NCBI GenBank assembly: GCA_034670405.1
Contig: JAXDDX010000089.1
Span: 1,700,001-1,764,000, forward strand
Length of the DNA stretch: 64,000 nt
Source: Hoplostethus atlanticus
Lineage: Eukaryota > Chordata > Actinopteri > Trachichthyiformes > Trachichthyidae
Direction: 5' to 3'
Both the position numbers and the translations under genes were made by a program. Of this stretch, positions 24,077 through 36,123 are shown piece by piece. Under the pieces are notes generated by a model. It saw nothing but the letters and a program-made list of their open reading frames with translations. It was not told the origin of the DNA and did not search any database. Every line of letters begins with the position of its first letter. The first letter of the stretch is position 1.

Positions 24077-24113
24077 GAAGAAGAAGAAGAAGAAGAAGAA
24101 GAAGAAGAAGAAG
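24077..24113 (+). repeat. (GAA)n microsatellite next to TTACTTTATT
   Basis: About twelve GAA units, then a ttactttatttgata block that recalls the LINE tails at 38.4 and 41.5 kb. Confidence 0.8.
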
Positions 24114-24694
24114 ATTACTTTATTTGATATACAATGATATTCATTCAAACGCCTTATGCAAGGAAAAGATACATTTCCCCTTTTGCTCTTTAGGCAGTCA
24201 TAAAAAGCACTCAGAGTTTAATAAGCAGGGGAAAGCCTGTGTTTACTCTGTGCTGTGTGTGTGAAAGCAGTGGCACTGTGGGTGAATTACAGCCAATCCC
24301 TCACAACTGTGGTTGGAGCTGAGTTATAGTGTCTCTATGAATCACATTATAATCTCATATCGCTTATTCATAAACCTATGAATTATACAAACCTTGATGA
24401 ATCATTTGGCTATATGGCACTATCTTGCAGTGTTTGTGTGTGTGTGTGTCTGTTTCTGTGTTTGTATATGAGTTTGTTTCATATTAAACATCGCCATGTG
24501 ATTTTACCCATATACTACATACCAGCAGCTGTTCTCTACTGTTCTGTTCTGTATTACATGTTTCATGACCAAGCCAAAACATTGATATTTCAATGTGACA
24601 TATCACAAATACAGTTCCACTCCTTAAAAGCTGACTTTTTGGAGAAACAAGTTTGTACATGGCAATCAGTGATCTCATTGGTGAGTGTCCTGCT

Positions 24695-25080
24695 ACTCGG
24701 GGCTGTAGTACTTTAGTCCAGTCTTGGTCTTGAGTCCGGTCTCAAGAACACTGTTTGTCATGGACTCGTCTTGGTCTCTGGATGTTGACTTGAATTTTCT
24801 CACCTATCAAAAAATATACAAAAATGGTAATTTTATTGATGTTTGATTCATTTTCTCCACCTGTGCACTTTTTCAATGTCTGTCCATCCGTAAGACACTC
24901 CTCAAAAGACATGTACACTGCTTATTGCCTATTCTGTTCTAACCTTTGAATAGGACTTGATTTGCTCTGGTTTCGGTCTTGACTTGGTCTCAACCCCATT
25001 TGACCATAACTTGAACTCGACTGGACCCTGGTCATGAAATTGACTTGAGCTCGGGGTCTTGACTACAGTCCAGCTGCTAT
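24695..25080. mobile_element. Interspersed repeat rich in GACTTG/GGTCTTG
   Basis: Many short repeats of gacttggtctt and ccagtcttggtc, with end motifs (gtagtactttagtccagtc and its inverted counterpart gactacagtcc near 25,060), fit a known style of fish repeat with GACTYG-rich arms. The middle (24,800-24,930) is ordinary AT-rich DNA. Confidence 0.5.
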
Positions 25081-25662
25081 GTCTCTGAAACCGAGGCCCA
25101 AACCTTATATACCGTTTTTATATATTTTTAAGCTGTTTTAAACCTCCAGTAATTCAACTTACTTCCTGTAAATTTGTGTTGCTAAGTACTAATGGGCAAT
25201 GCTCTTCTTATTGGCTGGAAATGTATCTGTTGCTTGACAACATTAACTTATTAAACATCCTAACAGTTATATTGCTCTGCACCAGGCTACTGGTTCACTC
25301 TATGAACTGCTACCTGCAGGGTACCATGTCATACTCATATTGTCTCTCTGGGACACAATGGAGAGTGAGTGTGTGTGTGTGTGTGTGTATGTGTGTGCAT
25401 GCCTGCCTGTCTGCCTGTGTGTGTGCGTGCGTTGAAATTGTGTGTGACAGTAGCTGAATATAGCTGTAATCACATCATTCTCTCAACAACCACCCTCCCT
25501 TGACACACACACACACACACCCACATATCCATCACCAGCCCAGCCAAGTAGGCATCTATTCATTACACTGGTAGTTGGCTTCTATTGCCTCCTAGCTGAT
25601 GTCCATCGTAGTGTGTGATCCAGTTATCTGTGTTAGCTCAGCATCTCTGACAGCATTCAGCA

Positions 25663-25710
<48 letters not shown>

Positions 25711-26294
25711 GTCTTGGAGGCATGTGCAGCATTAACCCAGTACCAGAGCTGCCTAAAGCATAGCACATCTAGTCCTGCCCAAACTGCCTTGTGTGAACCA
25801 GAGCCCTAAATAGACAGAGTTTGGCCACTGCAGTTTTCACTGGCAGCTCTATAGCCATTGCTGATGCTTGGAGTGTGAGGAATCTGGCCACGGTGATGCT
25901 ATGATTGCTTATGAACAGGTAAAGAGGAGCAGCAACTTGGTGCCCGCAACACAACCCAGTTAAGCTTTCTAAATATAAAGCACAGATCCATATTTGTCCA
26001 TCTAAATCAGAGCTGCCCACAATAGGACCTTGGCTTCCATGAAACAATAGAGTGTCACATATTCCGATTTATATTTATTTTGGTTCAATTTAATAGCTTA
26101 TCTGTTATGTATTATTTTGAGAAATGGCTCCTTATAAGGCTTATTCATTTTGCAGCATCAAAACTGTCTAAAACTATTAAACTATTTTTTAATCGTTGCA
26201 GTTAATACAGTAAATAACTGTCCATTAGTATAATCTTGCGCCTGTGGCCCACTCCCAGTTTTAAATTTCACCCCTTGGCTTTTGGCTTTTGGCA

Positions 26295-26405
26295 AAACAT
26301 GGGCAGTGGCTCAGTGGTCCAAACTTCACAGAAAACCTCACAGAAAGAAGGATGCAGTTTAAAATCCTCGCCCCGCCCTTTCTGCGTGGGGTTTCCTTCC
26401 GGTGC
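26295..26405 (+). mobile_element. Decayed SINE fragment of the same type
   Basis: gggcagtggctcagtggtcc, a duplicated cctcacagaaagaaggatgc piece and ccctttctgcgtggggtttc match the tRNA-like head and start of the body of the 26,945 SINE with many substitutions. Confidence 0.45.
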
Positions 26406-26944
26406 TCTGGGAGAATGACAGAGGAATGAGGCTTTGGCACACAGTGCTTTCCTTCTCCAGTACTTCATTTCTCATATCCAGCTGTAGGGCTGCACAACTA
26501 ATCACGTGTAATTGTATGTCACAATTTTTTATCCTAGAATACTGGTTTATTGGCAATACTGAATCATTTTATTTCATTTGGTGTAGTTGAAGATGAAGAT
26601 GTTAGTAAGAGATTAAAAAAGTGAAGCAACCACGATACTGACCATTATGAGTATGAGTGAGCAAAATAACCATCAGCAGCAGTGGTTACAGTGATTTTAG
26701 AACAGTTAAGAGGCGCAATGCAAGGCTGAATGAGGCCAGATGATACACAAGAGACACAAACTTACCTTCCTCAGCACCATTACTGGAAGACTATAGACTT
26801 CCAGTCTGTATAAGTGTTATCATTTTGTCAACCAAAGACAAAAGTCACTTACTATCTTTTAAATACCATAATTCTTTGTTCTTAGTTTGTGCTATCATTC
26901 ATTTGCTAAAGATAGGTATTTCTTAATTACAATGTTGGCTATGT

Positions 26945-27650
26945 TATTTGGGTAGCACGGCACTATCACCTCACAGCAAGAAGGCCCTGGGTTGGAGTCT
27001 CGGCCCTGGTTCTTTCTTAGGCTTTTCACACTTGAATATGTTAACCCAGGGTTAACTTTAACCCTGGGTTATAATGGCCCTGGGTTAATTTATCTCACGT
27101 TTCACACTAGTTTTCTTTAACCCTGGGCTAACAATTGACCCCGGGTATTCAGTGTTCAGGATTTCACACTGTAAGCTTGTAGACCCCGGGTTATCGTTTA
27201 ATGCTAATGTTTAACTCGCTGTTACATTCTAACCCCACAACGTTTCACACTATTGTTCTTAGCACCGCGTTTCGGGGATAGCACCACAAAATTGTTAACC
27301 CAGGGTTAAAAGCGGTGTTAACCCTCTTTCAAAAATGCAAGTGTGAAACGCTGCTTAGCCCGGGGTTAAATGCGTCCTTAACCCAGGGTTAAGAAAGACA
27401 TTAGCCCGTGGTTAAGTGTAGTGTGAAAAGCATATCTGTGTGGAGTTTGCGTGGGTTTCCTCCCACAGTCCAAAGACATGCAAGGTGAACTGGAGACTCT
27501 AAAATTACCTATATGTGTGAAAGTGAGCGTGAGTGTGGTAGTCTGTCTATGTGTTTGCCCTGTGATGGACTAACGACGTGTCCAGGGTGTATCCCAGCCT
27601 CCTGCCCAGTGCATGCTGGGATAAGCTCCAGCCCTGACCAGGATATCTCA
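26945..27650 (+). mobile_element. tRNA-derived teleost SINE, split by a MITE
   Basis: The left piece (26,950-27,017) has the tRNA-like head (cggcactatcacctcacag, then a box-B-like ggttggagtctc). The right piece (27,435-27,650) has the common fish SINE body: tgtggagtttgcgtgggttt, cctcccacagtccaaagaca, ggagactctaaaattacc, ctccagccct. The two halves are separated only by the 417-bp MITE. Confidence 0.75.
27018..27434. mobile_element. 417-bp MITE rich in TTAACCC-AGGGTTAA palindromes
   Basis: Ends are inverted (TAGGCTTTTCACACT left; reverse complement of right end TATGCTTTTCACACT). The direct repeat TCT at 27,015-27,017 and 27,435-27,437 fits a 3-bp target duplication. The interior repeats the palindrome ttaaccc(a)gggttaa and variants many times. 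It interrupts a SINE whose two halves join cleanly at the TCT. Confidence 0.75.
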
Positions 27651-27853
27651 TTTTTGAAACTTTTTTATACACTTTTCCTAAAAGCCCTGCAGCACATTAA
27701 ATTTGGTTACTGTTGTTGCCAGGCAACAAATGCAGTCCCAGCTGTTAAACAGGGCTTTGGCTAGTATTGCTTCAAAATCCAATGGAGGAAATTCCATTCC
27801 CAGAAGTGAAAACTGAATGACGTGTAGAAGTTGTAGTCCTCCCAGTGGTGAAC

Positions 27854-27858
<5 letters not shown>

Positions 27859-27939
<81 letters not shown>
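27859..27939 (+). repeat. (GA)n microsatellite
   Basis: About 40 uninterrupted GA units. Confidence 0.95.
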
Positions 27940-27942
<3 letters not shown>

Positions 27943-28111
27943 CAGACAGAGATGTCAGGCTGGCTGGTTTCCTAACTGTTTTCTGACAGACTGTTGTTAA
28001 TCTCAGTCGATCTTGGAGAATCCCAGCGCTGCCTTCTGGGTTTAACTGGAGCCTCAGCCTGGCACTGCCAACTGGCACAGATGGCTTCAGCATATAATGT
28101 CATTAACTACT

Positions 28112-28671
28112 ACTTTAGAGTGGAGTAGAGTAGAGTAGAGTAAAGTAGCGTGGGGTATGGTAGAGTAGAGTAGAGTAAAATAGAGTAGGGTACTGTAGAG
28201 TACACTAGAGTAAGGTAGAGTGGGGTAGGGTAGAATAGGATAGGGTAGGGTATAGACTAGGGTTGAGTAAGGTGGGGTAGGGTAGAATAGAGTGGAGTTG
28301 AGTAGGGTAGAATAGGGTAGGGTAGGGTATAGACTAGAGTAGAGTAAGGTAGGGTAGAGTGGAGTTGTGTAGGGTAGGGTAGAATAGGGTAGGGTAGGGT
28401 ATAGACTAGAGTAGAGTAAGGTGGGGTAGGGTAGAATAGGGTAGGGTAGGGTATAGACTAGAGTAGAGTAAGGTAGAGTAGGGTAGAGTGGAGTTGTGTA
28501 GGGTAGAATAGGGTAGGGTAGGGTATAGACTAGAGTAGAGTAAGGTGGGGTAGGGTAGAATAGAGTGGAGTTGAGTAGGGTAGAATAGGGTAGGGTAGGG
28601 TATAGACTAGAGTAGAGTAAGGTAGAGTAGGGTAGAGTGGAGTTGTGTAGGGTAGGGTAGAATAGGGTAGG
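28112..28671 (+). repeat. GTAGG/GTAGA minisatellite with 52-77 bp higher-order units
   Basis: Built from 5-bp GTAGR words. The marker tatagactag occurs at 28,251, 28,328, 28,400, 28,452, 28,524 and 28,601, giving spacings of 77, 72, 52, 72 and 77 bp. No T-rich or coding interruption. Confidence 0.85.
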
Positions 28672-28774
28672 GCCCGGACAGCTCAGTCAGTAGAGCATGA
28701 GACTCTCAGGGTTGTGGGTTTGATCCCCACATAGTGTCAAGTACCTTTTGTAAGTCGCTAAATGACTAAATGAC
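28672..28774 (+). mobile_element. tRNA-Lys-related SINE
   Basis: Starts gcccggacagctcagtcagt agagcatgagactc, which matches the 5' half of tRNA-Lys with box A. Box B follows (ggtttgatcccc) but the anticodon arm is shortened, so it is not a functional tRNA. A 3' tail (taagtcgctaaatgactaaa) is typical of fish SINEs. It abuts the GTAGG minisatellite. Confidence 0.7.
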
Positions 28775-29839
28775 TGTCACTGTCTAGTCTACCTTAATCT
28801 AATATACGCTACAGTCCTGATCCTCGGCTGGTTTTCTATCCTACCAGTTAGTTCATTGCATTCAGCTGGCATCCCAGTCGCTGATTACACGGCTGCAATG
28901 AAAACCAGCAGGGCTCTGGGCCCCGAGGACCAGGACTGAGAACCACTGGTCCAGTGTTTGGTTCCAGTGGCAGCCATGGTAGGACCCACACTGTCTCATT
29001 GCCAAGAGGAGGCATCATTCAGGCATATCTCATATTCCAGCAGCCTACTTGTTGTTTCTGGAACAAATGCAATTGCTCCAGTTTTTATCCTTATTATGCT
29101 TCTGTTTTTACCATGACCTCCTGTAAGCCTGGCCACAATTCAATCACTGTAGAGCTACTCCTGCAAGATAATTCATAGCCTAGGCTGTTTGGATTTGGAT
29201 AATGGGAGTTTAGGACAAACCCATCCGCACTGCCACTATGAGCCAGTTCTCTTTTTTTTATCTTAGCATCGTGTTAAGGCGCACACTAATGAGCTTTTCC
29301 CTGGACAGGACTTAAAAGGTCCTAACTTCAGCTGAAGGTGATTGACACTGACTGAAAACAAAATGGCCCAGAATCAATGTCAGTTTCAACAAGCCTAGTC
29401 TTGGTGAAAGAATGCAGGCAATAGATTCCACATTGGATACAGGTCTCTGAGTTGAGGCAAGAGTCAGTAGAAATTGAAATTGAGTTAAACTACCATGAAG
29501 GCACTGCAAAATGCACTGGTTATGTTTAGTGGATGAAACAAATACCATTGCATCATCAGAAGCACTCTAGTGCCACTGCCAGTCTGGGTTTATTTCTTAA
29601 CTTTTGGTTTGAGGGGAAACATCTCACCTGCTGGTTAACAGGTTTCTCAGTGGGAACAAGTTCAAACACAGAGAGGAATCGGCTGCAGTAGAAATGTTGT
29701 GTGTAATAGAAATAACAAAACAGCAAGGTCATTAATTACAACTCATTACTTTAGCATGGCAGATTCTGTGTGTGCGTGTGTGTATGTTCTACTCTATTGG
29801 ACTAGATTCATCTTCATTTGCACAAGACTTCATTTCTCT

Positions 29840-29867
29840 TTCTCTCTCTCTCTCTCACGCACGCGCG

Positions 29868-29909
<42 letters not shown>

Positions 29910-30130
29910 TGGTGGCATACAGACAACCACTGAGACACTCACAGCCACACGCATGCATGAGCTCACACATAAGGTATACGCACACCAACTCTCTCTCTCT
30001 CGCTCGCTCTCTCTCTCTCACTCACTCACTCACACACACGCACGCACGCACACACACACACACACACACCTACTCTGGCGTCCTCGTTCCATCTTCATCC
30101 ATCTCTCTCTCTCCCTCCTCCCTCTCTCTA
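29840..30130 (+). repeat. Composite CT/CA microsatellite cluster upstream of the lrrc7 leader
   Basis: CT runs at 29,838-29,855, 29,990-30,020 and 30,102-30,128 with CA/CG-containing CA runs at 29,857-29,904 and 30,031-30,068. Confidence 0.9.
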
Positions 30131-30181
30131 CGGGGTTAGATGGGAGGAGACGCTCCTGCTGAATGTGTTTTTTCCCTGCAG

Positions 30182-30677
30182 CGGGGGTATGGTAACGGGG
30201 AAGGACATCGCTTCTCTCCGTTCTGAGCGATTCGGTAACGGATCCGTTTACCCGGTGTGATTTTATAACTGTGTATGCAGGCTATTCCCGGTGCCTGCAT
30301 CTCCACTCTGCGTCTTGGTTTTTACACGGAGGGTATCTTGTACCGTCACCGAGGACAATCTGCTGGAGATCTGAAAACATTTGAATCGACTTGGAATTAA
30401 ACCACTGAATGATCCAGACGGACTTGAATGCAACTGGACAGTTGAATATCTATGTTTTTTGGTGTTCATCGCCTGTTGTGATATCTGGTTATGAATGATA
30501 TTATCCGCTCAACTGCTCCGTTTTCTGGCCCCGGGGATAAAGATGCGGCTGGCAGTGGGTGATGGTACCGGTCCTGGTTCTTCCCGGTAGACTGAAGGAT
30601 CAGTCCGGTGCTGCGGTGTCTAAAGGGGCCACCAGAGGATTTTTTTTTTACCGGATCCACCAACCCCAGCCTGCCAG
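30182..30677 (+). promoter_or_regulatory. lrrc7: Putative 5' leader of lrrc7 with three short uORFs
   Basis: About 500 bases of mixed-composition, CpG-containing sequence stand out from the CA/CT repeats upstream. It holds three short upstream ORFs: 30,189-30,260 (23 codons), 30,275-30,400 (41 codons) and 30,409-30,498 (29 codons), all closed before the MDNYSTLQ start. A pyrimidine run followed by CAG ends at 30,181 (ttttttccctgcag), so this block could be an internal untranslated exon with an acceptor there, or the transcript could start within or just upstream of it. No TATA box is evident. The leader role is inferred from the downstream ATG and donor. Confidence 0.4.
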
Positions 30678-30702
30678 ATGGATAATTACTCTACCTTACA
30701 AC
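30678..30702 (+). CDS. lrrc7: lrrc7 predicted first coding exon (MDNYSTLQ + 1 nt)
   Basis: An ATG in the context gccagATGg opens eight codons (MDNYSTLQ) plus one base, followed at once by a strong donor (GTAAGA, 30,703). It ends in phase 1. The main lrrc7 exon at 52,546 begins with two bases that complete this codon and reads LQCLE straight into MTTKRK, so the join gives a 13-residue N-terminal extension in frame with no stop. The exon sits at the end of a GC-rich, CpG-containing leader unlike the surrounding repeats. The donor and phase fit are seen in the sequence. That this is the lrrc7 promoter exon is inferred, because no exon lies between it and 52.5 kb that I can recognise, which implies an intron of 21.8 kb. 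If the extension is skipped, translation would start at the conserved MTTKRK methionine. Confidence 0.55.
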
Positions 30703-31274
30703 GTAAGACATGGATATAACCAATGATAGATAAATAGATGCGTTTAATTGCTGCAATATTTTACATTAATGTAGCGAAAAATCACTATAATATTGCTATA
30801 ATATTACTATAGGGACTTAGTGTGTCTGTGGTACTCAATAGCGAGTTCATAGAAACCTGATCTTACTTTATGGCATTTTAATCTCCTATGGTATTACTAC
30901 AGTATTCCTATAGGGACTTATAGTTTTGCTGTGATATTGTATAGTGTCCTTCTGAAATGTATTATAGGATTACTATAAGTCTTTATCGTGAGGGGCACAC
31001 AGAGTGCACTGAATTCCGACAATATTCTCATGGACATATAAAATATGAATATTTTAGTAGCTTTATGCGACAAACTGAATGGCAACATTTAATATTTACG
31101 TAAATGTTGCCATCTGAGCAGCAGCACTGGCATCGTGTGTATGGTTATCTTGATTCATTGTATTTTTCACCCACGTTTCTACCAACATGGTCCAAGCGTT
31201 TGCTAAGAGCTTCATCCACAGGCCTATCTAGCTCTGTGATGAGCTAATGAAACAGCCACGACTGCAGGGAGAGA

Positions 31275-31282
31275 GAGACAGC

Positions 31283-31336
<54 letters not shown>

Positions 31337-31449
31337 GCGGTGTCATATACCCTCCTATCCTGACATGTAGCCCCCAGCCTCTCTGCTATGATAGCTTCAT
31401 ACTTCCATATAATACATTATCACGCACACACACATACGCGCACGCACAT

Positions 31450-31509
<60 letters not shown>
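31275..31509 (+). repeat. (GA)n and (CA)n microsatellites
   Basis: GA at about 31,275-31,332, CA at about 31,448-31,509. Confidence 0.9.
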
Positions 31510-31511
<2 letters not shown>

Positions 31512-31806
31512 GTTAAATCCACTAGTCTGAGGTATTGAGGCTTATTAGCCTATCATGGCCATTATTTAGTTATATTAGCCTGTCATGCTCAATACAGCCG
31601 TGGACATGGGCTTGTAAGCTGTCTTATGTTACAGCTGAATGGTTTATTACCGCTATTACCTGTAGAAGGTTAAAGGTTTTTATTTTCTGGATCATAATTT
31701 GTTAAATGATGTGCTGTAATTTGTTGTAGTCAAGTCCCTATGCAGCCACACTGCATATGTCTCTCAGACCACATACAGGCTTTTCCCTGTCTAGGACACT
31801 CTAAGG

Positions 31807-32121
31807 CAGGCCTATTCAACAGGCGGCCCGTGGGCCAGATCCGGCCCTTTGCAATGATTCAAACAGCCTGCTGGCAATTCATATAATAACGGTAATAATA
31901 AAAAATAATACAAAACGCTGAACAAACAACAAACAATCATCACACAGGGTGCATTATTGAGTGACAATAACATGGACAATATTTGAGGTTGTGTTGTGTT
32001 GATGTTGTGTAAATGCACAGTAGTATAATTAAAAAGAAAGGAGGAGGGCTAGACTGACCGGCCCACCTGTCCCATGTATTGTTTTCTGTGGCCCACTTGC
32101 CAACAAAGTTGAATAGCCCTG
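31807..32121. mobile_element. hAT-type MITE, 315 bp, with 8-bp target duplication
   Basis: Terminal repeats caggcctattcaac ... gttgaatagccctg. Flanks ctctaagg (31,799-31,806) and atctaagg (32,122-32,129) form an 8-bp duplication with one mismatch, the hAT signature. Sub-terminal ggcccgtgggccagatccgg and tgtggcccacttgc are typical of this fish family. No coding capacity. Confidence 0.8.
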
Positions 32122-33394
32122 ATCTAAGGGAACCAAATGAGGGTTTCTTCTGACCATCTAAATGAATATCTGAATATCACAATGCAACATATCCTGTAGC
32201 TTTTCTATATGCATATTGATCATTGAGTTCTATTATTGCCTTTCCCTATCAGCAGGGCTTCACAATTGTTGCTAATACGCTTATTTTGCATATTTTTGCA
32301 TGCAAGCCATTGTGTGTTTTGAGTATCGCATATAGAGCATATAGAGTATACCACCTCATTGTATGGGCATGCAGAGTACACCCACCTCATTCTATTGGCA
32401 TAGAGAGTACACCCACCAGTCTTTCTAGGCATACCAGATCTTAAGCCAATTACTTTTGGGAGACTCTAGAGCAGCGCCCGAGACTGTTTTTTCTACCAAC
32501 ATTAAAAAAAAAGGAGAACATTTACCATGGAAAAATGTGTTTCAGCCTTCCAGTGGTTCCAGATACTTGTAGGATCTATACCAAAGTGAAAATAAAATGT
32601 TCTGACGACTTGTGGTGGCTGTAAGATTTATTATTGGTATATTCCTCATCCCCTAGTCCCCTAGTCCCGAAGTTTATTTTTTGTAGTAAGTTTCTATTTC
32701 TTTGGTAGTTCCCTGTTTAATGGTGATAGATAAAGGCATAGGGACACACAGAAAGAGAGCAGTGTCTATATATGAGCCAATAGCGACAATGAATGCAGTT
32801 ATTAATTAATTATTAAGAGTTTTGGAAGTGTTTTATGTTTTTGAGTTCATGTTGACTTCACCTATGGGAGTTGTATCAGTCTTATAGCAGGCACTAGGGG
32901 TATCCTTACATCATCAATTTACCCTCATACCATAGTGATGTAACCAGAGAAGTTCAGACCAGTGTAAGGCTCTCTTAAACTAAGCACCTCCTTTCTTGCA
33001 TGTAACTTAAGAAGATTCAGACCTAAGACACATGACTTGTGACTTGGGTCTGAATCCTCAATAAGTGCAGCAACAGGGGAATTAGTCAATTTCTATGAAT
33101 TGCATGAATTACACATAGCCTGGTAATAATACAGATTCTGCACAGTCACATACCACATGGTTTTGCAAGCTACAGCTAGCTAGCTAAAAAACAATTTCAA
33201 AACACATTGTAGATGCAAATATCAGTCTTAATCCATGTCAGGAGGTCTGTATAGTGACAAAAAGCCCATTTGCTAGATAAAATATATGTTTCCGATAGTA
33301 AACATCCAAAAAAGGATATTGACATGAGTAGCCAAAGATAGAGACGATCGAGTAGTTCTTTATGAATGTGAGAAGAGGATTGTAGGACTTGTGA

Positions 33395-33640
33395 GAAAAT
33401 TCACAGCTAAGGTGTGAAGATTCATAGTTAAGGTTACATTTTCATGAGAATAGAATATTCATTAGGCGCTGGTCAATAAAGGAAGGACATGATTTGTAGA
33501 AAATGATTTAGACAAATGCGGTAAACTGTGAGGAAGTTTGCACAGGTATAGAGGAGTGAAGTATCTCACCCCTGATTGTCTAACCTGAATTTGCCTCTTG
33601 ATGGCCATGGCGACAGCACCGCGGGAAGAAAGATAGGATT
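33395..33640 (+). repeat. Diverged duplicate segment, copy 1
   Basis: Shares with 40,702-40,955 the blocks gtgtgaagattcatagttA, ggtcaataaag/gctcaataaag, caggtatagaggagtgaagt (then a/gtctcacc) and tctcttgatgcccac-like sequence in the same order. Both copies are followed within about 250 bp by a GAT-rich array. A 'aggcgctggt..ataaaggaag' scrap also occurs at about 39,966. Confidence 0.6.
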
Positions 33641-33997
33641 CTTTACCCTCTAAGAGAACAGTTGAGTGCAGGTAGAGGAGGAGGATTTGGGAGACATGGC
33701 CCAGGCAGGGTCTGCTCTTTCTGCTGCTCCATTGCGCTGTCAGGACACTGCTGCTGATGCTGCTGGTTGCCTAGTGACTGTATCCATGGAGCTGGCTCCC
33801 ATCGTCATGGTGATGGCCCAGGTGAAGGAGACTCAGTAAGGAAGGTGGACAGAGACATCATTGTATCTGCATTGTGTACTCCATGATGATGACGATGTAA
33901 GATGTAATGATGGTGATGGTGGCAATGATGGTGATGATTTAATAATGTTGGTGTTATGGTGGTGGTGATGATGATGGTGATATGCTGCTGCTGCTGA

Positions 33998-34003
33998 TGG
34001 TAG

Positions 34004-34062
<59 letters not shown>
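33998..34062 (+). repeat. (GAT)n microsatellite in a GAT-rich region
   Basis: About 20 GAT units; looser GAT/GGT DNA extends back to 33,885. Confidence 0.9.
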
Positions 34063-34063
<1 letters not shown>

Positions 34064-35995
34064 CCTTGATGAAATTATGATATGCAGGTCATTTGATTTT
34101 ATTGACCCTTTATTTAGCCAGACTACAACAAATGCTCCTCATCTGACAGAACAAGAACATCAGTGCCTGTTTGTTCTCTTTTTGGGATTTAAACCTCACA
34201 GTATTTGTGAGATGGCCCTGTACACTCTGTCACACATTAAAGCCTCATAGACAAATATACTGTAAAATAGTCTACGTAGAGAGAGACGTAGAGAATATTC
34301 AAGAGAATATTCAAAACATTGGTAGGTAGGTAGGTTCACCCAGACTTCATGAAAACAATTCCAAACGTATCTTTGAGAGAATAAATTCATCTCATAAGCT
34401 TTGTTCATTTAACTATACCATCAAATCACTCTGCTACATTTCAGGTGATGCGTGTGAATATTTTGACTGTCGGTAATTCATAGGGGAGCATCTCTTAGTT
34501 CCTTCCTGGCTCCCTCACAATGTTGCCATGGTTGCATCGTCGTGGCAACAGTGAACATTCTGTTCTGAAGAACATTATATGGTTTTCATTTTTTCTGAAT
34601 GTGTACGCTGAATGTGTGTGAATGTGTCACTGCAAAGTTGCGGAAAACCACTAAACTAAAACCTTTTGAACACAAAACAGCCCAAAGAACATGCAAGTGT
34701 GTACAAAGCCTAAATGACCAGACTCAAGAACAAATTCTTGAATCGACTGACAGCCTGGCACATAGCATGGTTGACCAACATGCTTGTTGGACCACCTGGT
34801 TAAACTGTAGCAAGGCATTTCACACTGCACCATCATCTCACTGTGAGTGTGTATGGATAGCTGAGCCTTTCACACTCATCACATGTCTCATACTGTGTAT
34901 CCCAGTGCTTCTCCTGAACCTGCCAGGCTGTATGTGTGTATACAATTTTACTTGCCTGCATGTGTCCAACTAGCTGATAACCTGGTGGGAATTACACTTT
35001 CAAATGGTACACTCACAAAGGTTTTTTTTAAGATAATTGTTATGGTCTTAATTGGACTGTATACAGTGTAGCATTATGGGGAAATAGAAGAGAGAGGGGA
35101 TGCAATGCTCTTCAGCCCACACAGCCTCATACTTTATATGTCTTGTATAGCTCTAATGAATGAACATGTCTGTTACACTCACTCTTCTAGTAGAAATCAG
35201 TTGGCTATGCTTCAGTTACTTCAGGACCAAGTTTTTCGAATTAGCTTTATTGGCATGCCTGTCTATATTGCGGGTAGACACAGGACTTGCAGGTTTGAGA
35301 CTAGAGAGAAACTCGCTCTGAGAGGAGGCTTTCCTTCCTGGCATGAAAGACACCTGGCTGGGACATTAACACTGTCTTGTTTTCACTCATACTTCATTAC
35401 CAAACTACTTCCATTAAAGCTGATGTACAACTGTTGTTATTCCAGCTTGCTGTGTCTGCCAGCATGATAGATGGCCGAGCCTCTGAAAGAGCTCATTTAA
35501 AAGCTAGCTCCTAAATTAGCTGAAAGGTAGTATTTCTAACAAGAGTGAGATCAACAAACTTCTTCAACCCTGTTACACGAAGAGCAGAGAAAATGATGAA
35601 AGCTCTTTTGATTATACTGTACACTGTGTGTTATACTGTGGAGATCCGGTAAACTGTAGTGCTTAAAAGCTAGCATATGACCGTCCCCTTTTTCTGTGAT
35701 TATTGTGACCAGAAATGTTTGATTTTGTGAAAACCTTTCTGAAAAATTGCAAAGCAATTCCGATTTTGTGTATTCTGTGTTACAGTAGTTTGCAGTAAAG
35801 TGTTGGTATTAGAAAAACTTGTGAGTCAATTAAGAAACCTTGCCATGAGCAGCTGGTAGACAGTTTAACACAGTACAATCAATAATTCAAAGAATAGTTG
35901 TTGTTTTTGCTTTATTGTACATTTGAGAAAGTGTTTAGAATTGAAAGGCTACATATTGAATATGCTTGTTTCCATTGGAGAAAGACAAGAAAGAT

Positions 35996-36123
<128 letters not shown>

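Larger units (their letters stand above)
14840..30181. other. Intergenic; transposable-element and satellite-rich
   Basis: Apart from the listed elements, 20.8-22.1, 23.1-23.6 and 28.8-29.7 kb appear unique and non-coding. Two degenerate copies of a 'tggccaNgattattggc' motif (23,664 and 23,807) suggest an old DNA-transposon piece around 23.6-24.0 kb. Confidence 0.65.

Noticed and set aside
28672-28735. tRNA-Lys gene
   Set aside because: Boxes A and B are present but the anticodon arm is shortened and the acceptor stem does not close; a SINE tail follows.
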